Of a DNA stretch of 64,000 nt, positions 12,562 through 23,743 are shown one piece after another. Each line of letters starts with the position of its first letter. Position 1 is the stretch's first letter. Origin of the DNA: Lingula anatina (Eukaryota > Brachiopoda > Lingulata > Lingulida > Lingulidae); contig NW_019774847.1 of assembly GCF_001039355.2 (NCBI RefSeq), positions 900,034 through 964,033 of the forward strand. Direction: 5' to 3'. The translations under genes were made by a program, and so were the position numbers. Under the pieces are notes generated by a model. The model saw only the letters and a program-made list of their open reading frames with translations. It was not told where the DNA came from and made no database searches.

Positions 12562-13337
12562 CTCAAGTGTCAGATCTTTAAGTTATTGCAGCAGTTTTGG
12601 AATGAGAAGTGATTTTGTGCTGGCATTTGGTGGGATAAGGATACCTGAACCTTAACATTTTATTCAGTAATAAAAATAATAATTCCGAGAAGATTCAAAT
12701 TTCATGCAAATTTTGTGAGAAAGTCTATAAGATACACTGACATTAAACTGTTTTGGTCTTATACGTAAAGCTTTCACTTGAACTGAATTCTTTATTTTTG
12801 ACAATGAATTAATCAGTAGCTGCATGGCCACTTTCACAACCAGTCGATCTACAGACTCAGAACCCATTCATAACATAACATCCGATGATCTACTGATCCA
12901 CGGATCAATTATGGCAGACCCTACATGAAAGAAGTGTATCTGCTGACGAACTCACTGCCTCCACACGCGCCATTGGACGGATTAAATCACAGCTCGGAGG
13001 GTTAAGATTGCTAGACCCCTGGAAGGACTGCGCGTGTGGAGGCGGGAAGACCATCAACGGATTGGTTGGCTCTTCTTTCATGTGGGGTCCGCCATATTTG
13101 ATCAGTAGATCCTTTATCTTCTATTCTGGATGGCCTCTAACAGACCCGCTGATCAAATATGGCCGACAAACTTTGAAAAGCTCAGCCCATAATTCTAGCA
13201 AGGAATCTTTTCAATTTCAGGACTATGCAACATTTTAGAGGGCTTTCAAGTGAGCCAGCCACATCTGTTAGTCCACGGATCAAATGGTTGTGAATGCCCC
13301 CTTGGAGGCAATTCAAGGTGGACTACTGCTCCTGTTT
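12562..13337. repeat. Intergenic DNA with fold-back (hairpin) element, copy 1
   Basis: The 3' UTR is followed by a palindromic region. The left arm begins GATCTACTGATCC at 12887 and the right arm ends GATCAGTAGATCC at about 13112. Their inner parts also pair (CTTCTTTCATGTGGGG against CCTACATGAAAGAAG; CCTCCACACGCGCC against GCGTGTGGAGGCGGG). A further arm (GATCAAATATGGCCGAC) lies at about 13151. This looks like a fold-back MITE. The same structure is at 24069-24300 in copy 2. The open frame across it is incidental. Confidence 0.65.
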
Positions 13338-13338
13338 N

Positions 13339-14533
13339 ACGTACCAGTTGACTGCGCCGTCATTGGTGTATATTCTGTTGCTTGAGGGTTTAACGTCATC
13401 GCTGGATCTGTATAGGATGGCACACTGTGCGATTGCTGTAGCCGTGACGGTTGTGACGACTGTGCTGCCCTTGGGGACTGCTGTGGTTGATTTGTCCTTG
13501 ACATAGGTTTCGGTTGAGTGGGCTCCGTCTCATATGACACTCCTAATTGCTGAAGCTGTTGCGTGGAATGCGGGTGATGTGCATTCATGCGTGACCGCTG
13601 TTGCTCACTCTGCTGTTGCTGTTGCGCACTGATATGTTGATGAGAAACATGATCGGAATTTGTCAGATTATGTGCATCAATAGTATCAACGTTACCTTCT
13701 TCCATGGAATTAAAGTAGCGATCAATCGTGAAGTTGTGTTCCGATAAAGATGCGTCTTCCTGAATTTCAGCTTCAATTTCCCGCCGTCTCACCTGGGCTC
13801 GTAGGGAAAGCATTCTCATTTCATCTTTTAGTTCTTGCTCACGATACCGACGCCTTAGTGCAGTTTCCGCTTCTTCGAATTCCAACTGAGCATTAGCAAT
13901 AGCGAGTGCTGCTTTTGTCCTTTGGGATTCTGATGCCGAACGTAAACTGTTGGTTCTGAATCGTCTATGGGATAGTCCGAAATCTTGTAAGCTGCCGTGG
14001 TACGCCATGATGGAAATTTCCGTGGGATCATTGAGAAATGTTTTTACTTTATATAACACGCAGGGGTTACATAGGTTAAATAAAAGTCAAAGATAAGGCA
14101 TGTGTTTTTCACTGGATCTTGGTTTATTCACATGGATTCACAAGACACGTAAAAACTAAAAAAGAAGAAAAGAAAAAGAAAATTACAACAATGTACTTAC
14201 TAAGGGTTATTTACGTGTTCAAATTTACTTACTCAAAAAACTTATACATTTCAATAATCACCAATAATAAATAACTAATCATCAATAATCAATAAACAGT
14301 ATTAAACTCACCATTTCTGCCATTCCTTTAAACTATAAATTTCAAGTAGAAATAACAGACTCAAAGTAAGAGTACTATGTGTTCCTCCTACGGAGACACT
14401 GAGATGAATGAAACAAAGTGCAAAACTCATGGGGCACCACCCTGAATGAAAACTTGTCATTTATGCAAATGAATGCATTAGATGAGCTGGACACCAGGCT
14501 CCTCAATCACAACAAAAGTAAACTAAACCTTAC
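13339..14533 (-). mobile_element. Fragment of LTR retrotransposon (BEL/Pao-like gag start and 5' LTR)
   Basis: Read on the minus strand, the fragment starts TGTAAGGTTTAGTTTAC at 14533, as an LTR would. It has an AATAAA-type signal near 14130 and then an open frame from 14059 or the internal ATG near 14008 (MAYHGSLQDFGLSHRRF) to the N at 13338. The protein has an Arg/Glu-rich helical, coiled-coil stretch (residues about 45-105) followed by a Gln/Ser/Pro-rich region. That is the look of the N-terminal gag region of BEL/Pao elements. No zinc knuckle, protease or reverse transcriptase is seen, because the fragment is cut at the gap. The exact end of copy-2 homology coincides with the LTR edge, so this is probably an insertion present in one haplotype. 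The superfamily is an inference from composition. Confidence 0.5.
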
Positions 14534-14876
14534 ATCGACAGAAGAAACATTATGACTTGTTATATTAGTCCAAATAGTTATTCCGATATACACGCCATCG
14601 ACTACCAAAAAAGTATATGTGCAAATGTGTTGAGGGATGTGCGCTCTTAATTTTTTTTACGTTCTTCTTTAAAATCAGCGAAAACCGATGTATCATTGAT
14701 TATGTTTGCTAATGATGCGAGATTTCAGTCTTTGGTGGATATTTTGCTATGTATAATCAAGTTGCAACGATGTGATATTTGTTACTTAAGTTGAGGCTGT
14801 AAGAGGTTCAAAGTCCAGGTGCTCCTGTCCCGTTCATGCACATTACAGTACTTATCTCAGATAATGTTCCTTCCAG

Positions 14877-16811
14877 CCTGCGAAGCTTCAACAACTGCTC
14901 CCTCTATCGGTCCACCAGGCAGGCAAGTGGCCACGACGACAGAAGACCCCCTCACGTCTGCTTTTCCAATAGGCGTGACGATTGCAGCTTTTACCGGAAG
15001 TGTTTGTAGCCTAGCTTTCATAATAGCAGCAACTGTTTGCTTGATCAGGAAAAACAAATGTAAATTTAGTAAGTCTAGCTTTTATCTTTAACGCATTTAA
15101 AGATAATCTGAACCTGTTTACTAGCTTACACATGTGCTAGGAACTGAACACTTTTGTCTACAACAGATGCTAGAAATATCCACTTACCTTAAAATGAGTT
15201 CTTCCTAACGATTTCTCTCCGCGGTGCTACTACACTGTACATTGCACTAGCCCTTGTCAGTAGGTAATTAAATTTATCCAAAATGTCACAAAAAGCCGAA
15301 CCAGACTGATGAACATAAAGTGGGGTTTTTAAATAGCACCACAGACTAGCAAAGCACATATTTTGGGGAAGATGGTGTTCTTTTCCTTCTTCCAGTTTCA
15401 ATGCAAATGTCCCGCTACGACGAGAACGTTAGACTGGACCAAGATGGACTCCAATTCCTCGGCAGAAAAGGTATTTCTGAGGTGTTATAGATACTTTTCT
15501 GAGTATTCCAATCAATAGGGCTTGGTCTATACTTCATGTTATTAAATACAGTGCTATACATGTTCTGCTTTGCAATACCCTATCTCGCACTAGGCCTTAT
15601 GACCTATGAAGGGACATTGTGGGGAGTTTATTTACGGAGATTGTATTTTCTTTTTTAAATTCAAGTACTAAAGTTTGTAATTTATAGAAGTGTTACAATT
15701 TTTTTTTGAAAAGAGATGCTCCCATTGGAAATTCTCTAGAAAACTAGCTAGTTAGATTTTTTTTGCTGAATTTATAGAATTGACAACGTCCAGTTGCGCC
15801 AGCCGCCAAAAGACAGTTCTTGTTCTTTTCTCCCATGAGCACCCGCGGCACACTACAGTGGTGCTTAACTTTGCCAGCGTCCTAAAAGAAATGTTTAACT
15901 TTGACATTACTGTTGATATGTGGTCAACACAAGATATCGCCGCCATTGGAAAAATTGAATGGCTGACTAAAAATATCGAACGCGCCCACAGTATCATCGT
16001 TGTCTGTTCCGTGGACGCTAACAGAGTTTCCAGAGCGCAACAGGAAAAGAACAGCTTCAGTATACCATGCCAGCATGACCCATACGGCGATATATTCACC
16101 CTGGCGCTTAGCATGATACGGCGTCGAGGTCTAAAGGACGAGATTTACAAAAAGACCGTCTGCACTCGTTTTCATTACACTCCAGAGTTTTCTTTACTTG
16201 ATGGGTGTCATACATTTTGTCTCTTGGGCGACCTCAAGGGCGTGTTGGAGTTTATACAAAGCGGATCACAAAAAATAGAATGTGCTTTAAGTGAAGCATC
16301 TCCTGAAACTGTTCGCGCTTGGCAGCGTCTCAATGAATCCATTGAGGAAGCAGATCGTTATTTTAGAGGAAATACAAAATGGTGGAGTGATATGTTTGGA
16401 CTGCGCATGTCCCAGTGTCCCGAACACGACCCGGAAATGGCCGAGGAGTCGTACGACAGCGGTATTGTATGTAATGGTGACATAGGCAGGATTGTAAGGT
16501 TGCAGTCCTGTGGTAAAAGCGGCACTCACATGCAAGTCTTTCCAAGTGAAAACAATGGCTTTACAGCATCAACGCTTCAACAACACACTCAGCTTTTGGC
16601 GAATGGATGTCGTTTTCCGGTTCTAAAACCGCCTCGTGATGTCGATAACCTCAGCAAAACGTTCAGCCAAACTGCTCGAGAAATAAACGCCGACTGCGAA
16701 GGAGATTTTGATTTGTCAGGAGACGAGATATCTGATATGCAGGAACCCTGGCTTACCAAAGAAATCGAAGACAATTTTTCACTGCAAAGTGGAGAACAAA
16801 TCTCACTTTGA
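14877..16811 (+). CDS. IL-17 receptor-like gene, copy 2: TM and SEFIR exons only (partial)
   Basis: Three exons correspond to the last three of copy 1: 14877-15068 (stalk and TM), 15396-15470 (juxtamembrane) and 15777-16811 (SEFIR plus tail). All splice sites and phases are kept. By eye only a handful of residues differ from copy 1, for example a shorter SFSIPCQ where copy 1 has two extra residues, and TTSS for TSS at the exon start. No ectodomain exons precede it, because the homology stops at an LTR edge. It is best read as the other allele of the same gene cut by the assembly; a truncated paralogue is the alternative. Confidence 0.82.
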
Positions 16812-19163
16812 GTGCCTAGGGGTGGGGGATGGGGGTGGGGAACATTGGCACCTTATTTCGCTGTGCAACAAAATCAGACATGAACAGAACTCTTGCTAGA
16901 AGGTTCAAAATATTGCTGAAAAAAAAGAGGTGCCTATCTCGAAGGCCCCGTCTACTGTACACCTTTTTGTACTGTTTCTATTAATTTCATAGTGCTTTAG
17001 GTGCTGTGTTTCTTTACATCTTAGTATTCTACAAAGTTTTTTTTACCAAAGAGTTTATGTACATTGTACTATAGATCTGTGTCATGTTTCCAAAATCTTC
17101 ATGTAGCATTTAGTTGTCCTTGACATATTTTAGTCAGTGGCCCATGAAGTTCTCCATATTTACTACAGAAGGGCCCCAGGGAAGAATCTTCCCGGTGAAA
17201 CTTTTGGATAAAATTATATGTTTTTTACATTGTATTCGTGTGCTAACCAATTTTCTATTTTAAGTTCACCTTGTGTTAAACGTGAGTAAGTTTGAACGGC
17301 TATAATCCGCCTATTGCTTTGTTTTCGCAATTTTATTTTGTTATTGGTTTGATTCAGTAAGTTCTTTGACTCTGAGCGAATTAAGAGTCTCTTAGACATG
17401 TAAGCTAGTTAAAAACTTTAAAAAGTTAAAAATGTCAATAACTCTGCCTTTCACCCTGTTGTGCATTGTGGACTTGCCGCCATAAAAATGTAAAGACTGT
17501 TATATTTGGTACTTTGAATTCAAATTATTGCTTAGTCCTTTTAGTTAAGTCTATATGATAGAATCGCCGGGCTTGAATGGGTAAGAATTTATGAAATTGT
17601 GTACGGAAATCCCAAAGCACACTAAGTGAGAAAACGGACGTTTTGGCCATGAAACCAGACTGGCACGGAATAGTTGTCCTTAAGATGAACTTCTAAACCA
17701 GACACCGTGAGCGTTTGCTTGAGTAGAGATACCCTGTAGCTACATCGTTTTAATTAAAATACTGTTGTTTTTTATTAATCAAGAGTACAAAGGCAGTACA
17801 AGTCGTAGTTAATTGTGTCAAATTAAGCATGTTGTGTAGTTCGTAGTACTGATCATTTGCCGAGGCTCTAATTCATTCATACTAACTAACCGTGACCAAA
17901 ATTGAAAATACTTCTTACTGAGCACAAGTACTCACATGTATGAATATATTATGTCAGATATGCCTATTTAGACCAAATTATTCTTTAAAAAGTTGAAAAG
18001 TTGTTCAGATCTATTCAGATGTCTTTTGCCGCCACAGAGTTTTAGAAAGTAAAGAAAAAAAATCTTGCTCTGCTTTTGGTAGAAGCGTCAACAAAAGTCG
18101 TTACGTTGTTATGAAAGAATCGTCTCTCCTATATCCGTAAACTGATGTGTGATATTAGGCAAATCTAACATAATAACTGATCACGTTTATACAATATATT
18201 ATGTTGTGGATAAATACGTCTCTCAAATTTTTGTGTTTTTTTTATTTTTAAGTATTGTCCCGTGTGATTTTGGTTTTAGTTGCTTTCACTGTAAGACCTC
18301 TCGCGACGTTTCGGCTATTATTCTTAAAAGCGAATAACTTACCGAAATTAAAAGAACAAGCTAGAAATGTATCAACACATATACAAAAACCTTTAAAAAT
18401 AGCGGCAAGGTTATTAGCTCAGATAAAATTTCAGATTGTGAAATGTGTATGAAGAGTTCAATATGCATGTCAAGCCAGTAATTATGCCAAACCATTGCCA
18501 CTAAACCCATTCAAATGCCGCCATAATGTTTCGAATAATTTAATTTGAAGAGATACCACAGAGTTTCGAAACATTATTTCTAGAAAATTGATCTTTGCAC
18601 AGGCACGTGCGGAGTCCGAGAGACCATCAGGAAACAGCGGCATCGCTTCTGAACTGTGGTCAGCCATATTTTGTGGAGAAATCCAGTAATAAATTATCAT
18701 TCACAACCAATCGGTGGTTTCCATGGCAACGATATCGGATGAGAACCAGGCAGCAACCAAATCCTTTTTGGAGACTAGCCAAACAGGACACAATTAAATA
18801 TAGTAAATTTCGCGGTTTTTCTAATGACACAATACTGTATGAAGTTGTCTAAATGCTCTTCAGGGTCGCCTTGCGGTGTCCTGTCTGTTATATTACAGCA
18901 GTTGAGCACGGAGGATTTTCAGTTCAGTTTTTGACTACAAAGGTAGGCATGTGCGTGTGTGGGTGTGTGTGTGTGTGTGCAAGACATTCTTAATGTTTAA
19001 CTAAGGTGACGGTAAATTACCCTTATTTTTTGAGTCCTGTCGGAGACATTCCTCCGTTTCTTTCATCTACAGCACGCGTTATACGACAGATGCCATGCCT
19101 CAAAAGCCAGGGTTATGGTACGATAAAATAAAACCTTAATTTGTACTAGGATCAGCCGCAGAG
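16812..19163. other. 3' UTR and intergenic DNA, copy 2
   Basis: This is the counterpart of 6658-9005 with small indels and a longer (GT)n at about 18954-18980. It is non-coding, and no RNA gene was recognised. Confidence 0.6.
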
Positions 19164-21194
19164 ATGACCGGTATCAGTGTTGTCATGGTGATTGGGATAG
19201 CGACATTTACCCTCCTTCACGGCTGTGACGACACTTCTGCAGTCTCTGTTGAAGATGATGTGAGAACGTTGAAAGACAAAGTTGCCTCCTTGGAGTTTCA
19301 GGTTAGGCAGCTGCTTGGAGGGAATCTACTGCAGGGTGAGTGAAAAACTTAATGGAGAGAAGGAAATCACTTTTCTAAAGATATCCTCTTTAGGGATGTG
19401 TTCCAACCAAAACTGCTGAGAAAAGTATGAGCTCTAAAAATTTCTTGCGAGTTCTAGATTTCCTTTTACAGTCACGAGTGGCATTCATCAGCCTCTATTT
19501 CGAGTCGAACGATGGAAAGATCTGTGAAGAGTGATTGTATGAATATTTTTAGATAGATGAATATTTTTTTAACCTAGCACGTCGTTCATGTTCTGATTGG
19601 TTTCGGGACGGGTTCGTGACAAGTGGAAACTATCTGATCGACCCTGACGGTCTCCGTGGTGTCTCGGATTTCTTGGTCTGGTGTGACATGACTCTGGTGC
19701 CACCTATCGCCGTCGTTCATCATAACAAGGAAAACAGAACCTTGGTAACCGGGTTTGAAGGCAAAGGCGCATACATTTGTAAGTCATTTGAATCCTAAGT
19801 AGAAAGAAAGATGTGTATGTTTCCAACGTTCCAACCATGTACAATACTTTGCAAAGTTCAAGGCTTCTTTATTTCTTTATATGGAATAATAATAATATAT
19901 TATATAGCCGTGTATTGAAAGTCTGCATGCCATTGCTTAATGTCATATTTATGTTGTCAAGATGAGGTGGCATACGCCAGTAGCAGTCAGCACATCCGGG
20001 CACTGATGGCTAGATCTGGACCCTGTCATCAACAGCTGAAGTACGAATGTCGGGGCGCGATCATTGAAACTTCATTGAACGGCAGCGGAACGTATTCTTA
20101 TTGGATAGCTAACGGACAGGAATTGACGTCATACTGGCCCGGAGGGAATGCGCAGTTGGGTGGATGTGCATGTTACCAGACCAAAAGCTGCGCAGGAGGT
20201 AGGGCCTANCGGTCTCCGTGGTGTCTCGGATTTCTTGGTCTGGTGTGACATGACTCTGGTGCCACCTATCGCCGTCGTTCATCATAACAAGGAAAACAGA
20301 ACCTTGGTAACCGGGTTTGAAGGCAAAGGCGCATACATTTGTAAGTCATTTGAATCCTAAGTAGAAAGAAAGATGTGTATGTTTCCAACGTTCCAACCAT
20401 GTACAATACTTTGCAAAGTTCAAGGCTTCTTTATTTCTTTATATGGAATAATAATAATATATTATATAGCCGTGTATTGAAAGTCTGCATGCCATTGCTT
20501 AATGTCATATTTATGTTGTCAAGATGAGGTGGCATACGCCAGTAGCAGTCAGCACATCCGGGCACTGATGGCTAGATCTGGACCCTGTCATCAACAGCTG
20601 AAGTACGAATGTCGGGGCGCGATCATTGAAACTTCATTGAACGGCAGCGGAACGTATTCTTATTGGATAGCTAACGGACAGAAAGTGACGTCATACTGGC
20701 CCGGAGGGAATGCGCAGTTGGGTGGATGTGCATGTTACCAGACCAAAAGCTGCGCAGGAGGTACCGTAGATATTTGAACTTTTTTCTTTCACGACAAAAA
20801 AGCAGTTTTATATTCACATAAGCATGTTATAAATCAGGGGCGGATCCAAGATTATCTGAAAAGGGGGGGGGGGGGGGCGCCGATGCGAAGCCCCCCCCCC
20901 CCCCCCCCCCCCCCCCGGTTTAGAGTGAAGCAGTATGACTCAAATTTGTCATCATTTTATATTTAATTTTATTCGTGTATGGTAATGAGCTGTTGTTAAT
21001 TTAACAATTTTTGCGGTTTGTTGTTTACAGGAAAGAAGTGTAACTGTGACATGAATGATCTAGTCTGGAGAGAAGACAGCGGCCTGGTGACAGACAAGGA
21101 CGTTCTTCCTATCACCGGGTTGAGAATTGGTGACACAGGTGACGCTGGAGAGAAAGCCTACCCCACCCTGGGACCGTTGATGTGTGAGAACTGA
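19164..21194 (+). CDS. Secreted coiled-coil, CNTNAP-type fibrinogen-like protein (copy 2, with an internal exon restart)
   Basis: Exons 19164-19335, 19578-19778, 19962-20198 and 21031-21194 match the four exons of copy 1 and join in phase. Between the third and fourth lies an N at 20209, followed by a second run of exon 2 (partial, 20210-20340) and exon 3 (20524-20760), nearly identical to the first. A real transcript would use one set. The hydrophobic leader, heptads and Cys pattern are conserved. About 25 residues differ from copy 1 by eye, notably IIETSLNGSG for VIRPSVNGSG and YPTLGPL for YITLGPL. This is far more than in the neighbouring SEFIR exon. AATAAA is at 21514. Confidence 0.82.
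20210..20760 (+). repeat. 551-bp restart of 19648-20198 after a single N
   Basis: The sequence after the N at 20209 repeats the tail of exon 2, the intron and exon 3 at a constant offset of 562 bases. Few differences are visible, one being GQKVTS against GQELTS. The abrupt start in mid-exon points to an unmerged contig overlap and not to a biological exon duplication. Confidence 0.85.
20835..20916. repeat. Truncated CAGGGGCGGATCC element followed by a G15/C26 palindrome
   Basis: CAGGGGCGGATCC starts at 20835. A run of 15 G (20863-20877), a 13-base spacer and a run of 26 C (20891-20916) follow. The G and C tracts are self-complementary. Copy 1 lacks the whole insertion in the same intron. It is probably the remnant of a TIR element whose homopolymer ends expanded or were mis-assembled. 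Confidence 0.6.
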
Positions 21195-22728
21195 TTGCCG
21201 GACTGAACCTTGCATCTGTATTTTACTTGACATTATAGGTTATATATTCGGTAAAGTCCATTTAAAATCATATGCTAAACGAGTTTATCTATAAGCAGAA
21301 ACTTCTCTTCTGGTCGCTGGAACAACTGGGAATGGTCTTACAATCTATTTTTGTTTCAGTGTAGAAAACGGTTTTGCTTCCTCTCTCTGGATGGCCTTGG
21401 CATAGGCCGTATTTACTTTGCAATATGATTTCTCTGAAAAACTACGAATGCACAACACAACACTTTTATTCTTGCTGATAAACCTCTGAATATACGCTGT
21501 ATGAATACAGAACAATAAACACTGTATTTAGCATGCATTTCTTAAAAATTGGTAAGTTGTCCTTTTTTATTGAGATGCAAATGCACTCCAAACTTAGGAA
21601 CTGCCTAAATGATCGAAGCAAAAGAAGTATGTATGACTTTTGTGGTAATTTATGAAGTAGTTTATTTGGTACAAACAGCCATTTCGTAGGAAGTGGGAAG
21701 CTGTCGGCTCTCCACGGATTTTAGCAGCCGTCTCGAGTGACTTCACTGCCAAGGTGACTGTAATCAAACCGCTTTTGTCTAAATGTGTGTGTGTGTGTGN
21801 ACTGCAGAGGAATATATAGGGTGTTAAGATTCCACTGAATCACTTTTAGACGCTGTCGGTAGAAATACTCTGTGAAAACAGCTGGAAAAACAGCCAGTCA
21901 ATCAGTCGTCCGTAGTAGTATCAAATTCAATTTAAGTTGATTTTTTTCATAAACAACAGGATCTGCGGCATCAATTGACGTAAATAACACATTCCATTCA
22001 ACATCTTAATTATTCATCTATCTAAAAAGAATCCAAATATTATAATATTTATATATAATATAAATAAAAATAATATTAAAAAAAAAAAAAAAAAAAACGC
22101 ATACGGAGTGAGACCTGCCAAAACCACTGCTAGCTTTCTTGCGTACGTAAAACGTATTATTACGTATTGAACTATACGTTACACGTCATACGGAAGGCCT
22201 TGCCAAAACTCTCTAATGATAGAAAATCCCCCACGTTAGCCTCGGTTTTACATTGCTACGTTCAAGCCCGGTATGAATATGTCTTACCTACCAGTATAAT
22301 TACATGGCTTTAAAACATAGGAAATAACAAGCATGACTACTGCAATTCTTAGAAAACATGTCGGTTTTCGGAACTAACATAATGCAAAGTAACTTTAACA
22401 TGGTATTTTAACTACAGGAAATCAATTGCGTAACAATATCAGTGTTTGTTTGCGTTGTCACGTCAACGCCCAGTATTTTACCTAATAACATAGATTTAAA
22501 CCCCGCATATTCTTGGTAGATCTTGGAATAACATCTGAAAACTACAATAACGCAAAGTAACTTTGTTCAAAATGAATATCATTTTCCTATTGCCTCTCTG
22601 TTATAAACACGCAAATAAAGAATACGTATACAGTATATATATAGAGCTATGTGTTCATAGCAAACGATTATAGCTTCGGTAGCACGTGTTTTCAAAGGTC
22701 CATCAATTCCCACCGGAAGTGAAGCGAG
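21195..22728. other. 3' UTR and spacer, copy 2
   Basis: The stretch holds the AATAAA at 21514, an N at 21800 after a (GT)n run, and an A-rich tract at about 22078-22097. A region at 21668-22200 is not shared with copy 1. Homology to copy 1 resumes near 22211. No gene was seen. Confidence 0.6.
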
Positions 22729-23743
22729 ATGTTGTCATCATGCGTGGTGTACATGGTAGTAATCTCTGCTGTCGCCGTCCAGTCCTTTACCTTCAGCGCA
22801 GGCAAAGGAGGTGGCAGTCAACACAAAGACTATCCTGTCAATGAGGTATATTCAAGATCAAACTAGTTTAGCACGGCTTTTAATGCTACAGCCTAGGGAT
22901 TGCCATATCACTCCAATTTTAAAGCAATTACACTGGCTACCAGTTAGGGACTCCTCAAAATCCGCCACTGTGATGTTAAAAAGATATACACGTTAACACT
23001 TCCAAAACCTTTTTGTGTTCGCTGTGATGTGGTTCAAGCCTACTGACAGCAGATATACGGCGCCAAAGTTCACCCCTTGCGGCAATCAATGCTATATTTG
23101 GCCATTTAAAATACTCGGTTTTCAGTTAACGATTTCGTTATTGTGTACAAAACTACTTTAATACATGTTACTTTTTTTCTTTAATACAGACTGATATTGA
23201 CAACTTGCCTAAATTTTGGACCCGCAAGATGCGCTACTTTTTCAACTTACTAGATGACGACCTGGACGGCGTGCTAACGCAACATGAATTTCTGGGTATA
23301 ATTCCCAACAGAATGGATCAATACTTAAGTAGAAACGAAGCGTCCGTTTTTAAAGCCATATGGCATTCAACTTGGGACTTTTTTTCGTCACCCGAGAAAA
23401 GAATGACAATCTTACCGTGGAGGATGTGATAAAAATGCAGTCCAGATACCTCACCGTGCCTCACTTTCCAGAACACGGCGAGGCCTGGTTTCAAGAAGTG
23501 TTTAAACTGGTCCTCTCTCACGGGAACCAACTGATTGACTTGTCAGACTACACTGCTTTTCTGCAAAGCTTCGGCGTGGACCCAGAGACGGCTCCAAAAT
23601 CCTTCAACATCTTTGACAGCGATGATGATGGCTACTTGGATGAGAAGGAATACGTAAAAAACGGTTTGGGTTATTTTGCTGATGCAAAGCAGTCCTCAGG
23701 GAGGTATCTTTGGGGATCCTTTCCGCCAAAGAAGGTTGCATAA
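22729..23743 (+). pseudogene. Secreted EF-hand protein, copy 2, with a 1-base frameshift
   Basis: Exons are 22729-22845 and 23190-23743. The signal peptide and both canonical EF loops are present, but the second exon is one base shorter than in copy 1. The T-run after GGGAC near 23378-23385 has 7 T here and 8 T in copy 1. The frame is lost in mid-protein and the downstream half, including DSDDDGYLDEKE, is open only in another frame. About ten residues otherwise differ from copy 1. Because the change is in a homopolymer, a sequencing error is as likely as a real null allele. Confidence 0.75.

Larger units (their letters stand above)
4375..13337 (+). repeat. Duplicated block, copy 1 (partner 14534-24525)
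   Basis: Homology with the second block starts at ATCGACAGAAG and ends at the N at 13338. It spans the receptor TM/SEFIR exons, the fibrinogen-like gene, the EF-hand gene and intergenic DNA. By eye the non-coding parts differ by a few percent plus small indels. The two blocks are in the same order and orientation. A run interrupted by an N at 10947 (10948-11050, G-rich) has no partner. Confidence 0.9.
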
